From Pseudeuparius sepicola (lineage: Eukaryota > Arthropoda > Insecta > Coleoptera > Anthribidae): 64,000 nt of DNA. Positions 10,815 to 19,968 of this stretch are shown here, piece by piece. The position numbers were made by a program, and so were the translations under genes. The first letter of the stretch is position 1, and the number at the start of each line of letters is the position of its first letter. Location of the stretch: positions 22,282,876 to 22,346,875 of the forward strand of contig OY987305.1 in NCBI GenBank assembly GCA_963920635.1. Direction: 5' to 3'. Below the pieces are notes generated by a model. It saw nothing but the letters and a program-made list of their open reading frames with translations, was not told the origin of the DNA and did not search any database.

Positions 10815-13800
10815 TTAGGTGACATTGATGTTGTTGGATGATCCTGCATTCCCCATGAATTTCCTGACGGTTCGGGCTGTCGCAAGTAGTACCGCTTTCT
10901 GCATGGACCTGTAAAGACTATCAGTTAGACCCAGCTCCTTGATGTTTCTCAGCAAACTTTTTGGTATAACACCAGTTGTTGACATGATGATTGGAATCGT
11001 CTGGACGTTCTTCATTTCCCATTGCCTTCTAATTCGTTCTTCTAAATCTCTGTACTTCGCGATCTTCTCGACTTGCTTCACACGCAGGTTGTTGTTGTTC
11101 GGGATGGCCACATCAATCAGAGTTGCCTGCCTAGAAATTTTATCAACTATTATAAGGTCCGGTCTGTTATGGGCAACTCGTTGATCTGTCAGAACTGTAC
11201 GATCCCAGTACATCTTGTAGTTGCTGTTCTCAAGAACAGGCTCAGGTGTGTAGTTGCAATATGGGACCCTCTCTGCCTGCACAAGCAGCAGCTTTTCCGC
11301 CAGTTCCTGGTGCAAGATCTTGGCAACCGAATCGTGTCGTTCCTTATATTCCGTTGATGCGAACATCTGACATCCTCCTGTTATGTGCTGGATTGTTTCT
11401 GAAGTTGGGCACCCGTATCTGCATCTGTCATCCACTACCGATGCATCTCCTACAATAAATTTTAGGTAGTTGCGAGTTGGTATAACCTGATCTTGTATGG
11501 CCAGTAGGAAGCCTTCCGTCTCGGGGAACATTCGTCCCGAGGTCAGCCAATAGTTCGACGCTAACTTGTCGACATGTTCCTGGTTAACCTCATTAGGATG
11601 CCTCCCGTGCAGCGGCTTCTCCAACCACCTCTGTAGTTTATCGTTGTCGGTTCGGTGGTGATTTTGACGCTCGTGTTCCGTCAGACGTAGCGGTGTTGAG
11701 ACGTCTGCTCCGCATATAGCCCTATGTAGTGTGGAGCTGTTGGCCTGCCTGTAAAAATAATTACGCAGATTTAATATTTGTTGGTCCAATTGCTTGCTGA
11801 GATCTGCCAATCCTCTTCCTCCTAGTTGACGTGGCAGAGTTGTTCTTTCTACGGCGCTACGGGGATGATGTTTATGAGCTTTTGTCAGTAGTGTCCTAAC
11901 TTTTCGTTGCAGGTTGTTGATGTCCGTGTTGGTCCAATTCACTATTCCGAACGAATAGCTGAGTACAGAGCACGCATACGTGTTCAGGGCCTTAAACAAA
12001 TTCCTGCTGTTAAGATCAGTTCGCACTACTTGTCTTACTCTCTTGATGAATTCATTCGTTAAATCAGTCTTCATTGTTCGATGGTCTATCCTTTGAGCTT
12101 GTTTCATCCCGAGATACTTGTATGTATCTCCCTTGCTCATTGCTTCGATCTCCTGGCCGTCCTGCATCTCGTGTGCGCTTTGTTCGAGCTTTCCCCGGAT
12201 GATATTAAGGGTGCGGCACTTGTCCAGTCCAAACAGCATTCCGATGTCCCTGGAGAACTCCTCTACAATTTTAAGCATTTGCGTTAGTTGGTTTTTGGTT
12301 GCTGCGATCAGTTTTAAATCATCCATATATAATAGGTGATTCAACTTGATCGCTTCTGCGTTGTTGCTTTTGATAGCGAAGCCATATTTTGTAGAGTTCA
12401 ACCGATGTGATAGAGGGTTCATCGCCATGCAGAACCACAGTGGACTGAGTGAATCTCCTTGGAAAATCCCTCTTCGGATGTTGATTGTGTCGGTCTCGAT
12501 GTTACTGTCTGCGGTTCTGAGTTGTATCTTAGTGCGCCAGGTTGTCATAACGTGTTCTAAAAAGGAAACTGTATGATGATCTATTTTATACAGCTTTAAG
12601 ATACCTGTTAGCCAGTCGTGAGGTACGGAATCAAATGCTTTTTTGTAGTCCACATAAGCCATGTAGAGGTTTCGTTGCTTGGAATGAGCCTGGTTGCAAA
12701 TGACAGAGTCTATAATGAGTTGCTCTTTGCATCCCATTGCGCCCTTCGCGCAGCCCTTCTGCTGCATTGCCATGATGTTGTTCCGCTCGCAATGAGCATA
12801 TATTCGCTGCGTAAGGCAAGAGGTGATTATCTTGTACAGCGTAGGCAAGCAGGTTATTGGGCGGTACTTGGCAGGGTTATCCGTATTCCGCTGGTCTTTT
12901 GGTAACAAGTAGGTGGCACCCTGTGTAAGAAACAATGGCATTTTCAGAGGATCGAGCTAGACTTCATTAATTAAGGTAGTTATTTGTTCATGCGTGCACC
13001 ACAGCTTCTTAATCCAATAGTTTTGGAGATGATCTGGACCTGGTGCCTTCCAGTTGTGGGAATTCTTGATGACATCGGAGACCTCAGCGGTTGTGAATTG
13101 CTCGTGTTGCATATGGCTATAGTTCCGGCCCATCTCGCGTTCTTCGCTGATCCAGCTTGCACTGACATTGCATGGACCTGGTGTGGCAAGCTGATTTCTC
13201 CAGAAACCGTAGACCTGTTCTCTGCTAGGGTAACTCGTATTTGTGGCATCGACGCTAGAATTCAAAGTACGGTAGAAAACTTTTTCTGATCGGTCAAAAA
13301 GTTTGTTGTCTCGTTTCCTGTTGTTATTAGCCTTGTATCTCCTCAGACGCCCTGCGAAAACAGAAAGTTTTTGTTTTAATGTGTCAAGACATTGTTGAGC
13401 AGTGATGTTCGCGGGGTCATGCCGAGAATGCATTTGGGTGCGGCTCATTATTGCCTGCACCGCCCTCTGGATCTTTCTAGTTCTAACTCCTCTGATATAT
13501 TCCGTTACTTGTCCTATGTCTTTACGGAGACTCTCGATCTTCCGATTTAGTCGCATCTCCCATTGAGCCATTCGTGGTTCTGGTCTTGCACGATTTAACT
13601 CTTGAGCCGTCCGGATCTTGGCTCCCATTGCAGTGATGATGGCCGTTGCGGCACAGTAGATTACCATGTGCATATGTTCTAATGTTGGTGTTACTGAAAC
13701 ATAGTTGGGTAAAATTCTGGTGTTCATAATATCGAGCATGATTGCAAGCTTCCTGGAAGAATTCAATCTTGGTAGCGGTGGTCTGCTCAGTGGGTCTGTG

Positions 13801-14480
13801 CCTTCGTATCGCAATACCGCCCTTCTCAGCTGTGTGTCCAGGCTTTCAAAGTGTTCTCCGTTAACTGATTCCCGATTCTCAGTTGTTCGTCCCGCCGTCT
13901 CGGCTTCTTGTTGCGGTCCAGGTACTTGAATTTCCCGATTCTCAGTTGTTCGCTCTGCCGTTCCGGCTTCTTGTTGTGGTCCAGGCACTTGTATTTCCCC
14001 GTTGTTGTTGTCTATGTCTATGTGTTCGCCTTGGATCTCTAGCTCAACTTCCCGTTTGATAGCGTTAAGTCGCGTTTCTGGAATTCGGTTATTTCTTAGA
14101 ATAGTTCGATACTGATCTGACACTCTTTGTTCAGACACTTGCATGTGTGGAAACTCCCTGCAGAACTCGGCATGCAGTTGTTGTCGGTAGCCGATCATCT
14201 CTTGTCCTAAGTTTGTCACCCTGTAAAAAATACGCATTATCGATTCATTCATGGACCCAATCCATTTCATGCGTCGTCGTTGTAATCCCGCCTGAGTGAA
14301 CGCTGGCTGGAGTTCCCGCGCAGCACCTTCGGTGGGTGGAACCCTAGTTCTCGTTTGGCTCCCATGTTGTAGATGTTCGTGTTGCTGGGCTGTAGCTGTT
14401 TGTGCAACAGGGGCCCGCCTCATCAGCGCCCTGTCACCGACGTCCCGCTCACTGTCATGCCCAGCGCCGGCTCCAGACAT
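10815..14480 (-). pseudogene. Copy B: Dong-like polyprotein with an internal TAG
   Basis: 1,222 codons including the natural stop. A single in-frame TAG at 12957-12959 replaces the TTG leucine seen in other copies. Residues about 70-145 form a Myb/SANT-like DNA-binding domain (KWIGSMNESIM, GYRQQLHAEF). Residues 162-203 are two tandem copies of a 21-residue EIQVPGPQQEA unit. A basic helical stretch follows to about 420. RT blocks are APGPDHLQNYW before the stop, then YRPITCLPTLYK, YVDYKKAFDS, GIFQGDSLSP and YMDD (residues 205-208 after the downstream methionine). The CCHC lies at 506-523 of that part and the nuclease RPD...D (PDx14D) at 592-609. Expected roles are target DNA binding, TAA-site cleavage and cDNA synthesis in the nucleus. 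Confidence 0.85.
13868..13996 (-). repeat. 63-bp tandem duplication inside the ORF of copy B
   Basis: The stretch encoding EIQVPGPQQEA...RTTENR is present twice in tandem in copies B and E, but once and diverged in copy H (GELQAPGQQLEAETVEPTTE). It lies in a low-complexity linker after the Myb-like domain. It is a useful marker showing that the 5' part of E came from B and not from H. Confidence 0.8.
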
Positions 14481-14636
14481 GCCCTAGCGATCCCCAGGCA
14501 GCGGCCCTATGACAATTATCCTATCATTCTCCATTCCATAGTTTTCTCCCGTAACGTGGGAGTGACGGCCCTCGGTCGCCTTTTACGACTCGCGGAGCCA
14601 CGATAGGAGTATTCTAACCCGTTACCCATACGGGTC

Positions 14637-15044
14637 AACTAGGATAACGCGGGATCGTTACTCCCGAGGATCTGCCCCTGTCACCGGCCAAACCCCTCTT
14701 TGCGTTAACTGGGAAACACGGGATCGTTACACCCGAGGATCTGCCCCTCTCACAGGCTAGACTCATCCCTGTGTAACTGGGAGTCGCGGGATTGTCACAC
14801 CCGAGGATCAGCCCCCGTCACCGGCTAGACCCCTCCCTGCGCAACTGGATATCGCGGGATTGTCACACCCGTAGGTCTGCCCCTGTCACAGGCCAAGCCT
14901 CTCCATGCGTAACTGGGAATCGCGGGATCGTTACACCCGTGAATCTGCCCCTCTCACAGGCCAGACCCATCCCTGCGTAACTGGAGAGCGCGGGATTGTC
15001 ACACCCGTGGATCTGCCTCTCTCACAAGTCAGATCCCCCCTGCG

Positions 15045-15045
<1 letters not shown>
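14637..15045 (-). repeat. Six 68-bp tandem repeats at the 5' end of copy B
   Basis: Six monomers each start (on + strand) with AACTGG-like sequence, contain CGCGGGATYGTYACACCCG and end with a TGCGT-like block. Monomer length is 68 bp. Each holds a CGGG...CCCG inverted repeat. They end at the TTA target, so they form the element's 5' terminus. By analogy with the tandem 5' monomers of some other LINEs they could be promoter repeats; that role is inference. Confidence 0.85.
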
Positions 15046-15046
<1 letters not shown>

Positions 15047-15075
<29 letters not shown>

Positions 15076-15076
15076 A
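15047..15076. repeat. TTA microsatellite between copies B and C
   Basis: About nine to ten TTA units. The equivalent tract at 24194-24229 is 6 bp longer, which is the main length difference between the two duplicated units. Confidence 0.9.
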
Positions 15077-18000
15077 TCGACTTAGAAAAAAGGCATTCGC
15101 ACTCCCTCTACGGGGAACATTCACTAAGATCCCGGGTATCCCGGATACCATAAGGATCTGGCTCGGACGAGACCCTTGCCATGTTATCGGGCCTTAGGTG
15201 ACATTGATGTTGTCGGACGTTCCTGCATTCCCCATGAATTTCCTGACGGTTCGGGCTGTCGCAAGTAGTACCGCTTTCTGCATGGACCTGTAAAGACTAT
15301 CAGTTAGACCCAGCTCTTTTATGTTTCTCAGCAAACTTTTTGGTATAACACCAGTTGTTGACACGATAATTGGAATCGTCTTGACGTTTTCCATTTCCCA
15401 TTGCCTTCTAATTCGTTCTTCTAAGTCTCTGTACTTCGCGATCTTCTCGACTTGCTTCACACGCAGGTTGTTGTTGTTCGGGATGGCCACATCAATCAGA
15501 GTTGTCGTCCTAGAAATTTTATCAACTATTATAAGGTCCGGTCTGTTATGGGCAACTCGTTGATCTGTCAGAACTGTACGATCCCAGTACATCTTGTAGT
15601 TGCTGTTCTCAAGAACAGGCTCCGGTGTGTAGCTGTAATATGGGACCCTCTCTGCCTGCACAAGCAGCAGTTTTTCCCCCAGTTCCTGTTGCAAGATCTT
15701 GGCAACCGAATCGTGTCGTTCCTTATATTCCGTTGATGCGAACATCTGACATCCTCCTGTAATGTGCTGGATTGTTTCTGAAGTTGGGCACCCGTATCTG
15801 CATCTGTCATCCACTACCGATGCATCTCCTACAATGAATTTTAGGTAGTTGCGAGTTGGTATAACCTGATCTTGTATGGCCAGTAAGAAGCCTTCCGTCT
15901 CGGGGAACATTCTTCCCGAGGTCAGCCAGTAGTTCGACGCTAACTTGTAGACATGTTCCTGGTTAACCTCATTAGGATGCCTCCCGTGCAGCGGCTTCTC
16001 CAACCACCTCTGTAGTGTATCGTTGTGATTTTGATGCTCGTGTTCCGTCAGACGTAGCGGTGTTGAGACGTCTGCTCCGCATACAGCTTTATGTAGTGTG
16101 GAGCTGTTGGCCTGTCTCTGTAAATAATTACGCAGATTTATTATTTGTTGGTCCAATTGCTTGCTGAGGTCTGCCAATCCTCTTCCTCCTAGTTGACGTG
16201 GCAGAGTAGTTCTTTCTACGGCGCTACGGGGATGATGTTTATGAGCTTTTGTCAGTAGTGTCCTAACTTTTCGCTGCAGGTTGTTGATGTCCGTGTTGGT
16301 CCAATTCACTATTCCAAACGAATAGCTGAGTACAGAGCACGCATACGTGTTCAGGGCCTTAAAAAAATTCCTGCTGTTAAGATCAGTTCGCACTACTTGT
16401 CTTACTCTCTTGATGAATTCATTCCTTAAATCGATCTTCATTGTTCGATGGTCTATCCTTTGAGCTTGTTTCATCCCGAGATACTTGTATGTATCTCCCA
16501 TGCTCATTGCTTCGATCTCCTGGCCGTCCTGCATCTCGTGTGCGCCCTGTTCGAGCCTTCCCCGGACAATGTTAAGGGTGCGGCACTTGTCCAGTCCAAA
16601 CTGCATTCCGATGTCCCTGGAGAACTCCTCTACAATTTTAAGCATTTGCGTTAGTTGGTTTTTTGTTGCGGCCATCAGTTTTAAATCATCCATATATAAT
16701 AGGTGATTCAACTTGATCGCTTCTGCGTTGTTGCTTTTGATAGCGAAGCCGTATTTTGTAGAGTTCAACCGATGTGATAGAGGGTTCATCGCCATGCAGA
16801 ACCACAGTGGACTGAGTGAATCTCCTTGGAAAATCCCACTTCGGATGTTGATTGTGTCGGTCTCGATGTTGCTGCTTGCGGTTCTGAGTTGTATCTTAGT
16901 GCGCCAGGTTGTCATAACGTGTTCTAAAAAGGAAACTGTATGATGATCTATTTTATACAGCTTTAAGATACCTGTTAGCCAGTCGTGAGGTACGGAATCA
17001 AATGCTTTTTTGTAGTCCACATAAGCCATGTAGAGGTTTCGTTGCTTGGAATGAGCCTGGTTGCAAATGACAGAGTCTATAATGAGTTGCTCTTTGCATC
17101 CCATTGCGCCCTTCGCGCAGCCCTTCTGCTGCATTGCCATGATGTTGTTCCGCTCGCAATGAGCATATATTCGCTGCGTAAGGCAAGAGGTGATTATCTT
17201 GTACAGCGTAGGCAAGCAGGTTATTGGGCGGTACTTGGCAGGGTTATCCGTATTCCGCTGGTCTTTTGGTAACAAGTAGGTGGCACCCTGTGTAAGAAAC
17301 AATGGCATTTTCAGAGGATCGAGCAAGACTTCATTAATTAAGGTAGTTATTTGTTCATGCGTGCACCACAACTTCTTAATCCAATAATTTTGGAGATGAT
17401 CTGGACCTGGTGCCTTCCAGTTGTGGGAATTCTTCATGACATTGGAGACCTCATCGGTTGTGAATTGCTCGTGTTGCATCTGGCTATAGTTCCGGCCCAT
17501 CTCGCGTTCTTCACTGATCCAGCTTGCACTGACATTGCATGGACCTGGGGTGGCAAGCTGATTTCTCCAGAAACCGTCGACCTGTTCTCTGCTAGGGTAA
17601 CTCGTATTTGTGGCATCGGCGCTAGAATTCAAAGTACGGTAGAAAACTTTTTCTGATCGGTCAAAAAGTTTGTTGTCTCGTTTCCTGTTGTTACTAGCCT
17701 TGTATCTCCTCAGACGCCCTGCGAAAACAGAAAGTTTTTGTTTTAATGTGTCAAGACATTGTTGAGCAGTGATGTTCGCCGGGTCATGCCGAGAATGCAT
17801 TTGGGAGCGGCTCATTATTGCCTGCACCGCCCTCTGGATCTTTCTAGTTCTAACTCCTCTGATATATTCCGTTACTTGTCCTATGTCTTTACGGAGACTC
17901 TCGATCTTCCGATTTAGTCGCATCTCCCATTGAGCCATTCGTGGTTCTGGTCTTGCACGATTAAACTCTTGAGCCGTCCGGATCTTGGCTCCCATTGCAG

Positions 18001-18210
18001 TGATGATGACCGTTGCGGCACAGTAGATTACCATGTGCATATGTTCTAATGTTGGTGTTACTGAAACATAGTTGGGTAAAATTCTGGTGTTCATAATATC
18101 GAGCATGATTGCAAGCTTCCTGGAAGAATTCAATCTTGGTAGCGGTGGTCTGCTCAGTGGGTCTGTGCCTTCGTATCGCAATACCGCCCTTCTCAGCTGT
18201 GTGTCTAGGC
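15077..18210 (-). mobile_element. Dong-like copy C (5' truncated)
   Basis: The copy keeps the 3' UTR and about 1,000 codons of the ORF but lacks the 5' repeats, leader and Myb-like domain. The 5' breakpoint is at GTGTCTAGGC (18210), directly beside a TTA run. It is duplicated as C' 9,153 bp downstream. Confidence 0.9.
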
Positions 18211-18334
18211 TTATTATTATTATTATTATCGACTTAGCCAAAAGGCATTCGCACTCCCTCTCTGGGGAACATTCACTCAGGTCCCGGGTATCCCGGATAC
18301 CATAAGGATCTGGCTCGGACGAGACCCTTGCCAT
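15194..18334 (-). CDS. Copy C: uninterrupted 1,046-aa RT/endonuclease frame fused to neighbouring 3' UTR
   Basis: The frame opens with an ATG inside the 3' UTR of copy D (residues 1-35), reads through the intervening microsatellite as a run of isoleucines (about 36-41), and enters copy C at SLDTQLRRAVLRYEG. From there no stop interrupts the basic region, RT (YVDYKKAFDS, GIFQGDSLSP, YMDD), CCHC motif, or RPD...D nuclease. It has lost the N-terminal Myb-like domain. Relative to other copies RRGIFQGDS reads RSGIFQGDS. Whether it is expressed is unknown. It is the longest open frame in the window, and an accidental product of truncation next to another copy. Confidence 0.7.
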   Translation of the reverse strand: MARVSSEPDPYGIRDTRDLSECSPERECECLLAKSIIIIIISLDTQLRRAVLRYEGTDPLSRPPLPRLNSSRKLAIMLDIMNTRILPNYVSVTPTLEHMHMVIYCAATVIITAMGAKIRTAQEFNRARPEPRMAQWEMRLNRKIESLRKDIGQVTEYIRGVRTRKIQRAVQAIMSRSQMHSRHDPANITAQQCLDTLKQKLSVFAGRLRRYKASNNRKRDNKLFDRSEKVFYRTLNSSADATNTSYPSREQVDGFWRNQLATPGPCNVSASWISEEREMGRNYSQMQHEQFTTDEVSNVMKNSHNWKAPGPDHLQNYWIKKLWCTHEQITTLINEVLLDPLKMPLFLTQGATYLLPKDQRNTDNPAKYRPITCLPTLYKIITSCLTQRIYAHCERNNIMAMQQKGCAKGAMGCKEQLIIDSVICNQAHSKQRNLYMAYVDYKKAFDSVPHDWLTGILKLYKIDHHTVSFLEHVMTTWRTKIQLRTASSNIETDTINIRSGIFQGDSLSPLWFCMAMNPLSHRLNSTKYGFAIKSNNAEAIKLNHLLYMDDLKLMAATKNQLTQMLKIVEEFSRDIGMQFGLDKCRTLNIVRGRLEQGAHEMQDGQEIEAMSMGDTYKYLGMKQAQRIDHRTMKIDLRNEFIKRVRQVVRTDLNSRNFFKALNTYACSVLSYSFGIVNWTNTDINNLQRKVRTLLTKAHKHHPRSAVERTTLPRQLGGRGLADLSKQLDQQIINLRNYLQRQANSSTLHKAVCGADVSTPLRLTEHEHQNHNDTLQRWLEKPLHGRHPNEVNQEHVYKLASNYWLTSGRMFPETEGFLLAIQDQVIPTRNYLKFIVGDASVVDDRCRYGCPTSETIQHITGGCQMFASTEYKERHDSVAKILQQELGEKLLLVQAERVPYYSYTPEPVLENSNYKMYWDRTVLTDQRVAHNRPDLIIVDKISRTTTLIDVAIPNNNNLRVKQVEKIAKYRDLEERIRRQWEMENVKTIPIIVSTTGVIPKSLLRNIKELGLTDSLYRSMQKAVLLATARTVRKFMGNAGTSDNINVT
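18211..18228. repeat. TTA microsatellite between copies C and D
   Basis: Six TTA units; on the minus strand they are read as ATA (Ile) codons within the fused frame. Confidence 0.9.
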
Positions 18335-19827
18335 GTTATCGGGCCTTAGGTGACATTGATGTTGTTGGACGTTCCTGCACTCCCCATGAATTTCCTGACG
18401 GTTCGGGCTGTCGCAAGTAGTACCGTTTTCTGCATGGACCTGTAAAGATTATCAGTTAGACCCAGCTCTTTGATGTTTCTCAGCAAACTTTTTGGTATGA
18501 CACCAGTTGTTGACACGATGATTGGAATCGTCTGAACGTTGTCCATTTCCCATTGCCTTCTAATTCGTTCTTCTAAGTCTCTGTCCTTCGCGATCTTCTC
18601 GACTTGCTTCACACGCAGGTTGTTGTTGTTCGGGATGGCCACATCAATCAGAGTTGTCTTTCTAGAAATTTTATCAACTATTATAAGGTCCGGTCTGTTA
18701 TGGGCGACTCGTTGATCTGTCAGAACTGTACGATCCCAGTACATCTTGTAGTTGCTGTTCTCAAGAACAGGCTCCGGTGTGTAGCTGTAATATGGGATCC
18801 TCTCTGCCTGCACAAGCAGAAGTTTTTCCGCCAGTTCCTGGTGCAAGATCTTAGCAACCGAATCATGCCGTTCCTTATATTCCGTTGATGCGAACATCTG
18901 ACATCCTCCTGTTATGTGCTGGATTGTTTCTGAAGTTGGGCACCCGTATCTGCATCTGTCATCCACTACCAATGCATCTCCTACAATGAATTTTAGGTAG
19001 TTGCGAGTTGGTATAACCTGATCTTGTATGGCCAGTAGGAAGCCTTCTGTCTCGGGGAACATCCTTCCCGAGGTCAGCCAGTAGTTCGACGCTAACTTGT
19101 CGACATGTTCCTGGTTAACCTCATTAGGATGCCTCCCGTGCAGCGGCTTCCCCAACCACCTCTGTAGTTTATCGTTGTCGGTTCGGTGGTGATTTTGACG
19201 CTCGTGTTCCGTCAGACGTAGCGGTGTTGAGACGTCTGCTCCGCATATAGCCCTATGTAGTGTGGAGCTGTTGGCCTGCCTGTAGAAATAATTACGCAGA
19301 TTTAATATTTGTTGGTCCAATTGCTTGCTGAGATCTGCCAATCCTCTTCCTCCTAGTTGACGTGGCAGAGTTGTTCTTTCTACGGCGCTACGGGGATGAT
19401 GTTTATGAGCTTTTGTCAGTAGTGTCCTAACTTTTCGTTGCAGGTTGTTGATGTCCGTGTTGGTCCAATTCACTATTCCGAACGAATAGCTGAGTACAGA
19501 GCACGCATACGTGTTCAGGGCGTTAAACAAATTCCTGCTGTTATGATCAGTTCGCACTACTTGTCTTACTCTCTTGATGAATTCATTCGTTAAATCAGTC
19601 TTCATTGTTCGATGGTCTATCCTTTGAGCTTGTTTCATCCCGAGATACTTGTATGTATCTCCCTTGCTCATTGCTTCGATCTCCTGGCCGTCCTGCATCT
19701 CGTGTGCGCTTTGTTCGAGCTTTCCCCGGATGATATTAAGGGTGCGGCACTTGTCCAGTCCAAACAGCATTCCGATGTCCCTGGAGAACTCCTCTACAAT
19801 TTTAAGCATTTGCGTTAGTTGGTTTTT
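18229..19827 (-). mobile_element. Dong-like copy D (5' truncated)
   Basis: The copy is truncated within the region just after the YMDD box. The 5' junction to copy E is not a TTA run. TGCGTTAGTTGGTTT occurs twice (19811-19825 and 19828-19842), followed by ATTGTTAT and then the 3' end of E (CTCGACTTAG, 19851). Confidence 0.9.
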
Positions 19828-19899
19828 TGCGTTAGTTGGTTTATTGTTATCTCGACTTAGCCAAAAGGCATTCGCACTCCCTCTACGGGGAACATTCAC
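18346..19899 (-). pseudogene. Copy D: 517-aa C-terminal frame with neighbour-derived N-terminus
   Basis: The first about 20 residues (MNVPRRGSANAFWLSRD) come from the 3' UTR of copy E. The frame then crosses the duplicated junction and enters the element at KNQLTQMLKIVEEFSRDIG, just after YMDD. It includes the post-RT linker, CCHC motif and restriction-like nuclease. Without the RT core it cannot copy RNA. Because the DNA-binding CCHC and nuclease parts are intact, a nuclease-only protein is conceivable but unsupported. Confidence 0.75.
19811..19842. repeat. 15-bp direct repeat at the D/E junction
   Basis: TGCGTTAGTTGGTTT lies at 19811-19825 and again at 19828-19842. The first copy is the normal ORF sequence of D; the second lies between D and the 3' end of E. 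It could be a target-site duplication or a template-jump scar. The same structure is at 28964-28995 in D'. Confidence 0.85.
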
Positions 19900-19968
19900 T
19901 CAGATCCCGGGTATCCCGGATACCAAAAGGATCTGGCTCGGACGAGACCCTTGCCATGTTATCGGGCC

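Larger units (their letters stand above)
10698..15046 (-). mobile_element. Dong-like copy B (full length, one nonsense codon)
   Basis: This is a complete element of about 4.35 kb. From its 5' end it has six 68-bp repeats (14637-15045), a short leader, the long ORF (14480 down to 10815) and a 3' UTR (10698-10814). TTA repeats lie on both sides. From 13557 rightward its sequence is the source of the duplicated unit that also makes up the 5' part of copy E. Confidence 0.9.

Noticed and set aside
14296..14606. Plus-strand cysteine/leucine-rich frames opposite the N-terminus of copies B, E and H
   Set aside because: Antisense to the Myb-like N-terminus and leader; composition follows the coding strand.
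14637..15045. 68-bp repeats as a CRISPR array or satellite
   Set aside because: Monomers are contiguous without spacers, sit precisely at the 5' end of each full-length element, and the DNA is eukaryotic.
14792..15153. Plus-strand repetitive frames (SHPRISPRH-like, RNWESRD-like) with a tyrosine run
   Set aside because: They are translations of the 68-bp 5' repeats and of the TTA microsatellite (Tyr), not a repeat protein.
18346..19899. Copy D frame as a domesticated nuclease gene
   Set aside because: Its start is supplied by a neighbouring 3' UTR and its identity to D' follows from a recent duplication; no sign of selection can be read from the sequence.
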